Assembly: GCF_041438865.1 (NCBI RefSeq)
Contig: NZ_CP109450.1
Location: 3,830,501-3,894,500 of the forward strand
DNA length: 64,000 nt
Reading direction: 5' to 3'
Source: Streptomyces sp. NBC_01471
GTDB lineage: Bacteria; Actinomycetota; Actinomycetes; Streptomycetales; Streptomycetaceae
Part shown: positions 1-8,010 of the stretch, one piece after another
Layout: every line of letters starts with the position of its first letter
How positions within the stretch are numbered: position 1 is the stretch's first letter
The notes under the pieces: model-generated
Database searches by the model: none
What the model saw: only the letters and a program-made list of their open reading frames with translations
What the model was told of the DNA's origin: nothing
Translations under genes and position numbers: made by a program

Positions 1-27
1 AGCACCGGGCAGCTCTTGGACCGTCAT
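1..27 (-). CDS. N-terminus of a probable branched-chain keto-acid dehydrogenase E1-alpha subunit (truncated by window edge)
   Basis: An ATG at 25-27 on the minus strand opens a frame reading MTVQELPGA that runs off the left edge. It is divergent from an Lrp/AsnC regulator. In Streptomyces the bkd operon (E1-alpha, E1-beta, E2) is commonly divergent from an Lrp-type BkdR gene in this chromosomal region, so E1-alpha is the best guess. The identification rests on position and orientation only; nine residues cannot establish a family. Confidence 0.4.
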
Positions 28-178
28 GCCAGACACCTCCTCGTGGGAGCGGGAGGGCGCACCGTCGTGTGATGCGCCTCACCTACCGATTGTTCGGTCG
101 AAAGCGCATTTTGGCTACTGACCCCTTCAGCCTGTGGACAAACGGTTCTCCACAGCCTGGGATAGGAGCAGGTCGTCC
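28..178. promoter_or_regulatory. Divergent intergenic control region with Paa-type palindrome and DnaA box
   Basis: This is the shared upstream region of the truncated minus-strand gene and the Lrp-family gene. It contains accgattgttcggt at 85-98, one base away from the palindrome upstream of paaN/paaH, and tgtggacaa at 133-141, which is a perfect Streptomyces DnaA-box complement (TTGTCCACA). It is more AT-rich around 85-120 than the surrounding sequence, as expected for a promoter. No -10/-35 pair could be assigned with confidence. Confidence 0.5.
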
Positions 179-700
179 ATGGCGGAGAGGCGGGGGCAGG
201 TGGCAGCTGAACAATTGGCCGACGAGGGCGGGCGCCCTCCCGCCCGCCCGCTGGACGCCATCGACCGCGACATCCTGCGGATCCTCCAGCAGGACGGCCG
301 CGCGTCGATACGGTCCGTCTCCGATCGCGTCCATGTGTCGCGCGCCAATGCGTACGCCCGTATCAACAGGCTGATCGAGGACGGCGTGATCCGCGGGTTC
401 AGCGCCCGGGTCGACCATGAGCGCGCCGGCCAGGGATCTTCCGCGTACATCACTCTCAAGATCGTCCAGAACTCCTGGCGCACGGTCCGCCAGCAGCTCA
501 CCGAGCTGCCGGGCACCGCGCACATCGCGCTGGTCAGCGGTGATTTCGATGTACTCCTGCTGGTGCACAGCGCCGACAACAGGGCGCTGCGTGAGCTGGT
601 CCTGACGAAGATCCAGGCGATCCCCGAAGTGCTCTCGACCCGGACTCTGCTGGTCTTCGAGGAAACGGACCTGGACCCGGCCAAGCCGTCCGACGGGTGA
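179..700 (+). CDS. bkdR: Lrp/AsnC family transcriptional regulator, BkdR-like
   Basis: This is a protein of 173 aa. Residues ~24-75 form an AsnC-type winged HTH (LDAIDRDILRILQQDGR ... VSRANAYARINRLIEDGVI), and ~85-160 form the RAM/AsnC ligand-binding domain. Such proteins bind amino acids or keto acids as octamers and control nearby catabolic genes. The ATG at 179 is preferred over an in-frame ATG at 134 because aggag lies at the right distance upstream and the residues before 179 do not match the family. It is divergent from the truncated gene at the left edge, the arrangement of BkdR with the bkd operon. The family is sure; the bkdR name is inferred from that context. Confidence 0.82.
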   Translation: MAERRGQVAAEQLADEGGRPPARPLDAIDRDILRILQQDGRASIRSVSDRVHVSRANAYARINRLIEDGVIRGFSARVDHERAGQGSSAYITLKIVQNSWRTVRQQLTELPGTAHIALVSGDFDVLLLVHSADNRALRELVLTKIQAIPEVLSTRTLLVFEETDLDPAKPSDG

Positions 701-763
701 GACCGAGGTCCGGCGCCCGTGCCGGATGCAGGTTCGCAGGGGCTTGGACCAGCCAGATGAGAA

Positions 764-853
764 GGGGCTGGGCGCGGCCGTCCCGTCAGCTTCGAGGGGC
801 CGGGCGCGGCCGTCCGTCAGCTTCGAGGGGGCTGGTCGCGGCCGTCCCGTCAG
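764..853. repeat. Three imperfect ~32-bp tandem repeats running into the tetR stop codon
   Basis: Copies begin near 764, 796 and 828, each of the form ggggctggncgcggccgtc followed by cgtcagcttcga. The third copy runs into the TGA of the minus-strand tetR gene (850-852). It resembles other stop-codon-spanning duplications in this window. The repeats fill most of the gap between two convergent genes, and no classical terminator hairpin is obvious. Confidence 0.7.
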
Positions 854-1449
854 CGGGCCGGAGCCGTGCGCAGCCCTTCGAACGCCAGCTGTACGACGGT
901 CTCGGCCAGCTGATCCGCGTCAGGACCTGCGCCCTGCGCCGGGCGGATCCACTCGACCAGCGAGTTGATCATCCCGAAGAGCAGCCGGGTCGCCAGCCGG
1001 ATGTCCACGTCGGAGCGGAGATCGCCCTCGGCCACCGCCGCCTTCAGCAGATCGGCCACCCGCTGGTCGAATTCCCGGCGCCGTTCCATCGCCCAGCGCT
1101 CGGTCTTCGTGTTGCCGCGCACCCGCAGCAGGAGGGTCACGTAAGGGAGTTCCGCCATCAGCACGTCGACCGTACGGCGCGTGACGTACTCGACCTGCTG
1201 GATCGCGCGCCCCCGCGCCGCCCCCGGCTCGTCCAGGACACCGAAGAGCCCGTCGATGGCGCGGCTGACCGCTCGTCGCAACAGCTCCTCCTTGCCCGCG
1301 ACATGGTGGTAGATCGACGACTTGGAGATACCCGCGGCCCTGGAGAGGTGCTCCATGGACGTGCCGTCGTAGCCACGCTCGTTGAAGACCCGCACGGCGA
1401 CCGTCAGCAGGGTCTCCGGTGTGTACGTGTCCCGCTTGGGGGTGCTCAT
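850..1449 (-). CDS. paaR: TetR family regulator of phenylacetate genes, PaaR-like
   Basis: This is a 199-aa protein with an N-terminal TetR HTH (residues ~10-56: TPETLLTVAVRVFNERGYDG, then SMEHLSRAAGISKSSIYHHV) and a C-terminal all-helical ligand domain. Its ATG overlaps the stop of the upstream 3-hydroxyacyl-CoA dehydrogenase gene (1447-1451, ATGA), so the two are translationally coupled. The shared promoter region holds a 14-bp palindrome that recurs before paaA, typical of an autoregulated local repressor relieved by phenylacetyl-CoA. The family is clear. The PaaR function is inferred from the operon and the operators. Confidence 0.82.
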   Translation of the reverse strand: MSTPKRDTYTPETLLTVAVRVFNERGYDGTSMEHLSRAAGISKSSIYHHVAGKEELLRRAVSRAIDGLFGVLDEPGAARGRAIQQVEYVTRRTVDVLMAELPYVTLLLRVRGNTKTERWAMERRREFDQRVADLLKAAVAEGDLRSDVDIRLATRLLFGMINSLVEWIRPAQGAGPDADQLAETVVQLAFEGLRTAPAR

Positions 1450-2981
1450 CAGACCGTCCCGCCCTTCTCCGGATGGACGTACGACTGCCGGTACAGCGCC
1501 AGCGAGGGCGCATAGCGGCCGCCGGGCACGCGCGCGTGGAGCTCGTCCAGCAGTTCGTGCGCCCAGGCGCGGCCGAGCCTGCGCCCCCATTCGACCGGTC
1601 CCAGCGGGTAGTTCACGCCGAGCCGCATCGCCGTGTCGATGTCCTGCGCGGACGCGACGCCCCTGGCCAGGGCGTCCGCCGCGAGGTCCACCATCATCGC
1701 GACCGTACGGGCGACGATCATGCCGGGGACGTCCCCGATGACGCTGACCTTCTTGCCGAGGGACTGGAAGAGCCCGATCGACTGGCGCAGGGTCTCCCAG
1801 CCGGTGACCTCGGATGCCGACAGCGCGATGCGGGTGGCGGACCGGTAGTCGAGCGCCAGGTCGAAGTAGACGACATCACGGAACTCGGCGGACGTCTGCC
1901 CGTCGGCGAGCACCAGCTGGCCCCCGCTGGGCAGCACGATCCTGCACCCCTGGTCCTCCTCGTCCTCGCGCACCGCGATCCCGGCCTCGCGGGCCATCGC
2001 GACCAGCTCGGCCGCGGGCCCGAGATCGCCCTCCACGGTGATTCCGGACGGGGCCTCGGTGGCCGGGGCGGTGTGCGGCTCGGGCCGGACAGCGTCCTCC
2101 CCGTACGCGTACCAGCCGCGGCCGCTCTTCCGGCCCAGCCGCCCGGACTCGACGAGCCGCTGCTGGGCCAGCGAAGGACGGAATTTGGGGTCCTGGAAGA
2201 AGGACTCCCAGACCGAGCGGGTGACCGCTTCGTTGACGTCCTGGCCGATCAGGTCGGTCAGCTCGAAGGGACCCATCCGGAAGCCGCCGGACTCCCTCAG
2301 CACCGCGTCGATGGTGGCCGGGTCGGCGCCCCTCTCCTCGTGCACCGCGAAGGCCTCGGCGTAGAAGGGGCGGGCGATGCGGTTGACGATGAAGCCGGGG
2401 GTGTCGGTACAGCGGACCGGGGTCTTGCCCCAGGCCTTCGCCGTCGCCGACGCGCACGCGGCGCTCGATTCGTCGGTCGCGAAGCCGCTGACGACCTCGA
2501 CGAGCGGGAGCAGCGGCGCCGGGTTGAAGAAGTGCATCCCGACGAAACGGCCGGGGTGCGTCAGCGCGCCCGCGATGGCGGTCACGGAGAGGGACGAGGT
2601 GTTGGTCGCGAGCAGACAGTCCTCGGCGACGATCTCCTCAAGAGTGGTGAAGAGTTCCTGTTTGACCGGGAGTTGTTCGAGGATCGCCTCGATCACGAGC
2701 GCGGCGTCGGCGAGCTCGGACGGATCCGCGGCGGGCAGCAGCCGGTCCCGGGCGGCGTCGCGCTGCGGCGCGTCCATGCGCCCCTTCTCGACCAGCCGGT
2801 CCAGCCGGGCGGTGATGGCTTCGGCGGCCTTCTCCGCGCGGCCCGGCAGCGCGTCGTAGAGGCGCACCGGGTGTCCGGCGACCAGGGCGACCTGGGCTAT
2901 CCCCTGGCCCATGGTGCCGGTGCCGACTACTGCGACGGTGCGGCTCGGCGCGAGGGCGGACAGGTGTGCGGTGGCGGTCAT
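1449..2981 (-). CDS. paaH: 3-hydroxyacyl-CoA (3-hydroxyadipyl-CoA) dehydrogenase, PaaH-like
   Basis: This protein of 510 aa has an N-terminal Rossmann fold with GTGTMG (residues ~20-25), the NTSSLS and HFFNP motifs of 3HCDH_N, then two 3HCDH_C domains, as in the long PaaH/PaaC form. It oxidises 3-hydroxyadipyl-CoA to 3-oxoadipyl-CoA with NAD in the lower phenylacetate pathway; general 3-hydroxybutyryl-CoA activity is also possible. The ATG at 2981 follows a gggaag ribosome site and places the Rossmann fold at the usual distance. It is divergent from paaN and is followed by tetR with an ATGA overlap. Confidence 0.87.
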   Translation of the reverse strand: MTATAHLSALAPSRTVAVVGTGTMGQGIAQVALVAGHPVRLYDALPGRAEKAAEAITARLDRLVEKGRMDAPQRDAARDRLLPAADPSELADAALVIEAILEQLPVKQELFTTLEEIVAEDCLLATNTSSLSVTAIAGALTHPGRFVGMHFFNPAPLLPLVEVVSGFATDESSAACASATAKAWGKTPVRCTDTPGFIVNRIARPFYAEAFAVHEERGADPATIDAVLRESGGFRMGPFELTDLIGQDVNEAVTRSVWESFFQDPKFRPSLAQQRLVESGRLGRKSGRGWYAYGEDAVRPEPHTAPATEAPSGITVEGDLGPAAELVAMAREAGIAVREDEEDQGCRIVLPSGGQLVLADGQTSAEFRDVVYFDLALDYRSATRIALSASEVTGWETLRQSIGLFQSLGKKVSVIGDVPGMIVARTVAMMVDLAADALARGVASAQDIDTAMRLGVNYPLGPVEWGRRLGRAWAHELLDELHARVPGGRYAPSLALYRQSYVHPEKGGTV

Positions 2982-3036
2982 GGGCCGATCTTCCCGTACT
3001 GAGTTATCCACAGTCTGAGCGGACCCCCTTGTCCCG

Positions 3037-3050
3037 ACCGATCGTTCGGT
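3037..3050. promoter_or_regulatory. TetR-type operator palindrome between paaH and paaN
   Basis: The sequence accgatcgttcggt has the form ACCG-NN-CG-NN-CGGT and lies near the middle of the divergent paaH/paaN intergenic region. Its exact reverse complement occurs at 7981-7994 before paaA. A perfect E. coli-type DnaA box (ttatccaca, 3004-3012) lies 24 bp to the left. Position and symmetry fit the operator of the PaaR-like regulator encoded at 850-1449. Confidence 0.78.
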
Positions 3051-3103
3051 TACTCTAACTCTGTCCACCTGTCCTGCGCAGCTCGACGAGGAGTTGTCCC
3101 GCG

Positions 3104-4777
3104 ATGCAGCTGACCGAGCTGTCCCAGACCCATCGGCCCACGCTCGACCAGGCCCTCGAAGCGATCCGTACGCGTGCGTACTGGACGCCCCACCCCGAGC
3201 ACCCCAAGGCATACAGCGGTGACGGAAAAGCGGCCTTCGACGCCCTGCTGGGCGGGCGCATCGATCTGGGCCAGCCAGGCACCGACGACTGGACGGGCGG
3301 CGAAGTATCGCCGTACGGAGTCGAGTTGGGCATCACCTATCCGCACCCCGACCTGGACGTCCTGCTGCCGGCGATGAGCGCGGGAACGGCGGCGTGGCGC
3401 GCCGCCGGCCCCGAGACCCGGGCCGTGGTCTGCCTGGAGATCCTGGCGCGGATCAGCGCCCGCACACCGGAATTCGCCCACGCGGTCATGCACACCAGTG
3501 GCCAGGCGTTCATGATGGCCTTCCAGGCGGGCGGCCCGCACGCCCAGGACCGCGGCCTGGAGGCCGTCGCGTACGCCTATGCCGAGCAGGTCAGGACGCC
3601 GTCGTCGGCTGACTGGTCCAAGCCGCAGGGCAAGCGCGACCCACTGGAACTGCGGAAGTCCTTCACCGCGGTCGGCCGCGGCATCTCCCTGCTGATCGGC
3701 TGCAACACCTTCCCCACCTGGAACGGCTATCCGGGCCTGTTCGCCTCCCTGGCCACCGGAAACCCGGTCCTGGTCAAGCCGCACCCGCGCGCGGTGCTGC
3801 CGCTCGCCCTCACCGTCCAGGTGGCCCGCGACGTCCTCTCCGAGGCCGGGTTCGACGCGAATCTGGTCGCGCTGGCCGCCGAGCGGCCCGGCGAGGGAAT
3901 CGCCAAGTCCCTCGCCGTCCGCCCGGAGGTCAGGATCATCGACTACACCGGTTCGACCGCCTTCGGCGACTGGCTGGAGGCCAACGCCCGCCAGGCGCAG
4001 GTCTACACGGAGAAGGCCGGGGTCAACACGGTCGTCATCGACTCCACGGACGACTACAAGGGCATGCTCTCCAATCTGGCCTTCTCGCTCTCCCTGTACA
4101 GCGGCCAGATGTGCACCACTCCGCAGAATCTGCTGATCCCGTCCGACGGCATCAGCACGGACGCAGGCCACAAGACGTACGACGAGGTGGTCACCGACCT
4201 CGCAGCGGCGGTGTCGGGGCTCCTGGGCGACGACGCCCGGGCGAACGCGTTGCTGGGCGCGCTGGTCAACCCTGATGTACGGGCCCGCCTCGAAGCAGCT
4301 GCGGGACTCGGCGAAGTGGCCCTCGCGTCACGGGAGATCATCCACCCCGACTTCCCGGACGCCGTGGTCCGTACGCCCGCGATCGTCAAGCTGGACGGCG
4401 CGCGGAAGCACTGGGACACGGCGGACGCCGACGCGGCCTATCTGTCCGAGTGCTTCGGCCCTGTCTCGTTCGCGGTGGCCGTCGAATCGACCGGGTCCGC
4501 ACTCGACCTGCTCCGCCGCACGATCCACGACAAGGGAGCGATGACGGTGGGCGCGTACACCACATCGACCGAGGTGGAGCAGGCCGTGGAGGAGGTCTGT
4601 CTGGAGGAGTGCGCCCAGCTCTCCCTGAATCTGACGGGCGGCGTCTACGTCAACCAGACCGCCGCCTTCTCGGACTTCCACGGCTCGGGCGGCAACCCCG
4701 CGGCGAACGCGGCGCTGTGCGACGGGGCGTTCGTGGCCAACAGGTTCCGGACGGTGGAGGTCCGCCGCCAGGCGTGA
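3104..4777 (+). CDS. paaN: Phenylacetic acid degradation protein PaaN (aldehyde-dehydrogenase-like)
   Basis: This 557-aa protein matches the PaaN family: an aldehyde dehydrogenase superfamily core (~150-540) with GRGISLLIGCNTFPTWNGYPG, VLVKPHPRAVLPLALTVQ and the Cys-containing SLYSGQMCTTPQN segment. PaaN is thought to act on the ring-opened intermediate of phenylacetate degradation, like the ALDH half of PaaZ. No enoyl-CoA hydratase half is fused here, so ring hydrolysis must be done elsewhere. The ATG has gaggagttg upstream. It is divergent from paaH across the palindromic operator. Confidence 0.87.
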   Translation: MQLTELSQTHRPTLDQALEAIRTRAYWTPHPEHPKAYSGDGKAAFDALLGGRIDLGQPGTDDWTGGEVSPYGVELGITYPHPDLDVLLPAMSAGTAAWRAAGPETRAVVCLEILARISARTPEFAHAVMHTSGQAFMMAFQAGGPHAQDRGLEAVAYAYAEQVRTPSSADWSKPQGKRDPLELRKSFTAVGRGISLLIGCNTFPTWNGYPGLFASLATGNPVLVKPHPRAVLPLALTVQVARDVLSEAGFDANLVALAAERPGEGIAKSLAVRPEVRIIDYTGSTAFGDWLEANARQAQVYTEKAGVNTVVIDSTDDYKGMLSNLAFSLSLYSGQMCTTPQNLLIPSDGISTDAGHKTYDEVVTDLAAAVSGLLGDDARANALLGALVNPDVRARLEAAAGLGEVALASREIIHPDFPDAVVRTPAIVKLDGARKHWDTADADAAYLSECFGPVSFAVAVESTGSALDLLRRTIHDKGAMTVGAYTTSTEVEQAVEEVCLEECAQLSLNLTGGVYVNQTAAFSDFHGSGGNPAANAALCDGAFVANRFRTVEVRRQA

Positions 4778-4792
4778 GACGCCGGGGCAGCA

Positions 4793-4879
4793 GCCCTGCG
4801 GCCCGGGGTCGCCCACAAGGGGCCTCGGGCCGGGTCGGCCGTGGGCGGTTGTCCGGCCTTGAGCCCCTGGCCGCAGGGC
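4793..4879. terminator. Possible bidirectional hairpin terminator between paaN and the SPOUT methyltransferase gene
   Basis: Convergent genes flank a GC-rich region. The 11-bp arms gccctgcggcc (4793-4803) and ggccgcagggc (4869-4879) are complementary, with a nested 7-bp pair cgcccac/gtgggcg inside. There is no T-tract, which is normal in Streptomyces. Terminator function is inferred only from the structure and position. Confidence 0.4.
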
Positions 4880-4952
4880 CGTTGGCCCCCGGGCGGGGCA
4901 GCTTGCCGCGGGCCGGGGCCCACCGCTTGCGACAGTACGGGGGTGGGGCCGG

Positions 4953-5699
4953 TCAGTCGATCTCTGCGTACCGCTGCACCCAGGCATGCATGGCGATCGC
5001 GGCGGCCGCACCCGCGTTGATCGACCGCGTCGAGCCGAACTGAGCGATCGAGCAGACCCGCTCCGCGTGGTTCCTCGCATCCTCCGTCAGTCCGGGGCCC
5101 TCCTGCCCGAACAGCAGCACACACCGCCGCGGCAGCTCGGTCCGCTCCAGTGGAACCGCTCCCGGCAGGTTGTCGATCCCGATGATCGGCAAGCCCTCGG
5201 CCGCAGCCCACGCCGTGAGCGACTCCGTGTCCGGGTGGTGACGCACATGCTGGTAGCGGTCGGTGACCATGGCCCCACGCCTGTTCCAGCGCCGCCGCCC
5301 CACGATATGGATCTCCTTGGCGAGAAAGGCATTGGCGGTGCGGACGACCGACCCGATGTTGAAGTCGTGGCTCCAGTTCTCGACGGCGACATGGAAGTCG
5401 TGCCGCCTGGTGTCCAGGTCGGCGACGATCGCCTCCCGCGTCCAGTACCGATAGGCGTCGACCACATTGCGGCGGTCCCCTGCGGCCAGCAGTTCCTGGT
5501 CGTACTGCGCACCCTCGGGCCACGGCAGCGGGTGCGGTCCGACACCGATTTCGGATACGAAGGCATCGTCGTACTGAGTCGGCTCGCCGGAAAGCACCTG
5601 CTGCGCGGCCGTGTCCGGCCTTGCGGTCGCTCCGGGCTCTACAGGTGCTTCGGGTGCTTCGGGTGCTTCGGGTGCTTCGGGGGAAGGCTCGCTGGTCAC
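4953..5699 (-). CDS. SPOUT-class RNA 2'-O-methyltransferase (TrmH/SpoU family)
   Basis: This 248-aa protein has the SpoU methyltransferase signatures FNIGSVVRTANAFLAKEI (N1), CVLLFGQEGPGL (N2) and SIAQFGSTRSINAGAAAAIA (C-terminal knot), which bind SAM in the trefoil knot. The substrate is probably a tRNA or rRNA ribose, but the specific position cannot be told. The N-terminal ~20 residues are Pro/Glu/Ala-rich with four exact EAP units. Its GTG start (5697-5699) overlaps the TGA of the upstream HTTM gene as GTGA, so it is the last gene of a three-gene operon. Confidence 0.85.
   Translation of the reverse strand: MTSEPSPEAPEAPEAPEAPVEPGATARPDTAAQQVLSGEPTQYDDAFVSEIGVGPHPLPWPEGAQYDQELLAAGDRRNVVDAYRYWTREAIVADLDTRRHDFHVAVENWSHDFNIGSVVRTANAFLAKEIHIVGRRRWNRRGAMVTDRYQHVRHHPDTESLTAWAAAEGLPIIGIDNLPGAVPLERTELPRRCVLLFGQEGPGLTEDARNHAERVCSIAQFGSTRSINAGAAAAIAMHAWVQRYAEID
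5644..5679. repeat. Four tandem 9-bp units (ggtgcttcg) encoding EAP repeats
   Basis: Four perfect copies of ggtgcttcg lie at 5644-5679, inside the N-terminal coding part of the minus-strand SPOUT gene, where they encode Glu-Ala-Pro units. Copy number is likely to vary between strains because each unit is in frame. Confidence 0.9.
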
Positions 5700-7057
5700 C
5701 CCACGAGCGTACGGGGCTGTTCGCCCTGCTCGCCCTCGGCCGTGGGGTGATCACCCGGCGCCCTCTTCCGCGCGCCTGCTCGCGTGCGTGCGGTGACCAT
5801 CGCGGCGCGGCCGCCCAGCCAGAGCAGAAAACCGGTCGGCAGGAAGACCGCGTCGGCCGCGATCATCGCCATCGAGAAGAACGGCAGCCCCAGCAGCACC
5901 GCGATGCCGCCGTGCTCAAGGATCATCGCAACCAGCAGCACGTTCTTGACGCGCCGGTTGAAGAGGGTGAAGGGGAAGGCCACCTGAACGATGACCGTGC
6001 CGTACGTCAGCAGCATCACCAGCACGCCACTGGTGGCAAGCAGCGAGGACAGTCCGGGCCAGGGCGAGAAGTAATGCAGATTGAGCGGGTAGTAGAGGGC
6101 CGTCCCGTCCTCCCAGCGGGAGCCCTGGATCTTGTACCAGCCGGCCGTCGAGTAGATCAGACAGACCTCGGCCATGATCACGACGAGGCCGGCGTTGTGC
6201 GCGAGGTTGGCGACCACGTCGAGGAAGGTGCGGGGCTCACCCGGCGCGATACGGCACACGACCCACCACACGCCCTGGACCAGCCACATCGCCCAGAAGA
6301 TCAGTTCCCAGCCGCCGCTCGTCTTTCCGAGCAGCGTGATGACGGCGAGTGCGATGCCGAGCAGGGACCAGAGAAGGGGCCCGACCCGGTCCCGGGAGGG
6401 GCCGGTGCCGGCGGCGCCACTGCCGTCGCCGGCCTTCGCGGCGCCGGTGCCCTTCGCGGCATCGGCAGCCTTCGCGGTGCGGGCCGCTCGGCGTGCATCC
6501 AGCGACCAGACCTGTGAACAGCGCGTCACCAGCAGGTAGATCGCCATGATGTGGATGACGTTGTCGCCGCCGTCGCCCACGAAGATGGACCGATTCTGCA
6601 GGGACAGAACGCCGACCATGAACAGCGCGGAGGCGAAGCGCGTGTGCCAGCCGAGCAGCAGCAGCACGCTGGACAGCACGGCGAGGGCGTAGACCACCTC
6701 GAACCACACCGTGGAGTCCGACCACATCAGCACGGTGAACGCGTGATTGCCGTCGATGAGCTGCTTCGCCATGCCCCAGTCCCACGGGGAATGCGGCCCG
6801 TACAGCTCGCGGCGGTGCGGCAGCTCCCGCAGGAGGAAGAGCAGCCAGGTGACGGAGAACCCGATCCGGACCACGGCGCTTTGATAGCGGCCCAACGGGG
6901 CTTCGGTGATGCGCTGGATACCGCGGGCGATCATGGTGCTGACGTTGCTGAGGGTGCCGTTCTTGTTGCTGTAACCGGTATCGGTGTTGTTGCTGGTGCC
7001 GGCGCTGTTACCGGTGCCGGTGCCGGTGTTGTTGTTGGTGCTGCTGGCTGAGCTCAC
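5696..7057 (-). CDS. HTTM-domain (vitamin K-dependent gamma-carboxylase-like) membrane protein
   Basis: This is a polytopic membrane protein of 453 aa. The HTTM region starts near residue 45 with ARGIQRITEAPLGRYQSAVVRIGFSV, and GDGGDN, SSVLLLLGWHTRFASAL and GWYKIQGSRWEDGTALYYP are typical of the family. HTTM proteins resemble the membrane part of gamma-glutamyl carboxylase; their bacterial substrates are unknown. There is a Thr/Asn/Gly-rich N-terminus and an Ala/Gly/Lys-rich insert at mid-length. The GTG start at 7057 has ggagg upstream and overlaps the upstream stop (GTGA), and the gene overlaps the SPOUT gene the same way. Confidence 0.82.
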   Translation of the reverse strand: MSSASSTNNNTGTGTGNSAGTSNNTDTGYSNKNGTLSNVSTMIARGIQRITEAPLGRYQSAVVRIGFSVTWLLFLLRELPHRRELYGPHSPWDWGMAKQLIDGNHAFTVLMWSDSTVWFEVVYALAVLSSVLLLLGWHTRFASALFMVGVLSLQNRSIFVGDGGDNVIHIMAIYLLVTRCSQVWSLDARRAARTAKAADAAKGTGAAKAGDGSGAAGTGPSRDRVGPLLWSLLGIALAVITLLGKTSGGWELIFWAMWLVQGVWWVVCRIAPGEPRTFLDVVANLAHNAGLVVIMAEVCLIYSTAGWYKIQGSRWEDGTALYYPLNLHYFSPWPGLSSLLATSGVLVMLLTYGTVIVQVAFPFTLFNRRVKNVLLVAMILEHGGIAVLLGLPFFSMAMIAADAVFLPTGFLLWLGGRAAMVTARTRAGARKRAPGDHPTAEGEQGEQPRTLVG

Positions 7058-7884
7058 CGGTCGCCCTCCGTACGGTCCGCAGGGACAACCGCCCACCAGG
7101 GCAGGACCCGGTAGGAGGCCCGTGTGTCGATCTTCTCGCGACTCCACGGGGGCGCCTTCACCGAAGACGTCGCCGAGCGCACCTGTATCCGCTCAACCGT
7201 GGAACCGCTCTGCTGTCCGTCGCTCATCCGCATGACGACGATGCGGCGGATGTAGCGCTCGGACAGGTCACCCCGCAGCCCGATCGGCTGGTTGTCGTTG
7301 TTGTGCGAGCCGGTGAAGAAATCCCAGGCCCGGCGGAGCTCGTTCTGGTCGACGTGGCTGGGGAGAGGGTTGTGGTGGAGGGCTGCCCCGTCCTCGGCCG
7401 ACAGATCGGTCCAGCCGGTGGTGGTGATCCCTCCGCCCTTCGTCCGTATCTCGGCACGGGCCTGAACGTCGATGTTCTGCTGAAGCGGATTGGGCGCGAA
7501 GAGCTTCCAGTTCTGCTCGAACTCGGGATAGATCCAGTCGTCCACCGCCTTGCCGTACTGCTTGCTCACGGTGTTCGACGGCGCGACATGCAGAAAGACC
7601 ATCGAGAGGTGCACGGCGGTCAGCACCCCGATCAGCCCGAGCGCGATGGCCGCGGCCACCTGGTACGGGAAGGAGAGGGCGAGGATCCCACGGGACGCCC
7701 CAGTAGCGGCGCCAGGGGACTCGCGGTCGCGGACAGCCTCCCGGGGCCCGGGGGCGCCGTCGGGCTCGGGGGCGCCATGGGACCCGGCCGTCTCACGCGG
7801 CCCCGGAACCTTCAGGGGCTCTCGTGGCACAGATGGAGCTCCTGGCCCGCTCGCTCCGGGCTCCCCACTGTCGTACGAATCCAT
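7054..7884 (-). CDS. DUF5819 family membrane-anchored protein
   Basis: This 276-aa protein has a disordered Pro/Gly-rich N-terminus (~1-65), one membrane span (~FPYQVAAAIALGLIGVLTAV), then an extracytoplasmic domain with HVAPSNTVSKQYGKAVDDWIYPEFEQNWKLFAPNP, characteristic of DUF5819. Such proteins are commonly encoded next to HTTM proteins in actinobacteria, which suggests a partner or substrate role. It is the first gene of the DUF5819-HTTM-SPOUT operon, divergent from paaA. The biochemical function is unknown. Confidence 0.8.
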   Translation of the reverse strand: MDSYDSGEPGASGPGAPSVPREPLKVPGPRETAGSHGAPEPDGAPGPREAVRDRESPGAATGASRGILALSFPYQVAAAIALGLIGVLTAVHLSMVFLHVAPSNTVSKQYGKAVDDWIYPEFEQNWKLFAPNPLQQNIDVQARAEIRTKGGGITTTGWTDLSAEDGAALHHNPLPSHVDQNELRRAWDFFTGSHNNDNQPIGLRGDLSERYIRRIVVMRMSDGQQSGSTVERIQVRSATSSVKAPPWSREKIDTRASYRVLPWWAVVPADRTEGDR

Positions 7885-7980
7885 CCCGCCCCGATCCCCT
7901 TTGGTGCCCGCCGGTCTTCAGGCCAGTTATCCACAGGGTTGACACCCTAAGGGCCCTCGCCCCACCATTGAAGTCCATGA

Positions 7981-7994
7981 ACCGAACGATCGGT
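7981..7994. promoter_or_regulatory. TetR-type operator palindrome upstream of paaA
   Basis: The sequence accgaacgatcggt is the exact reverse complement of the palindrome at 3037-3050. It lies directly before the paaA ribosome site (aggggg), where a bound repressor would block initiation or early elongation. A perfect DnaA-box sequence ttatccaca (7927-7935) is also in this divergent region. The regulator is most likely the TetR protein encoded at 850-1449. Confidence 0.78.
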
Positions 7995-8010
7995 CGGTAG
8001 GGGGCACGCG

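Noticed and set aside
5644..5679. Short repeats as a CRISPR array
   Set aside because: Units are 9 bp, contiguous, without spacers and in frame in a coding region. No cas genes are in the window.
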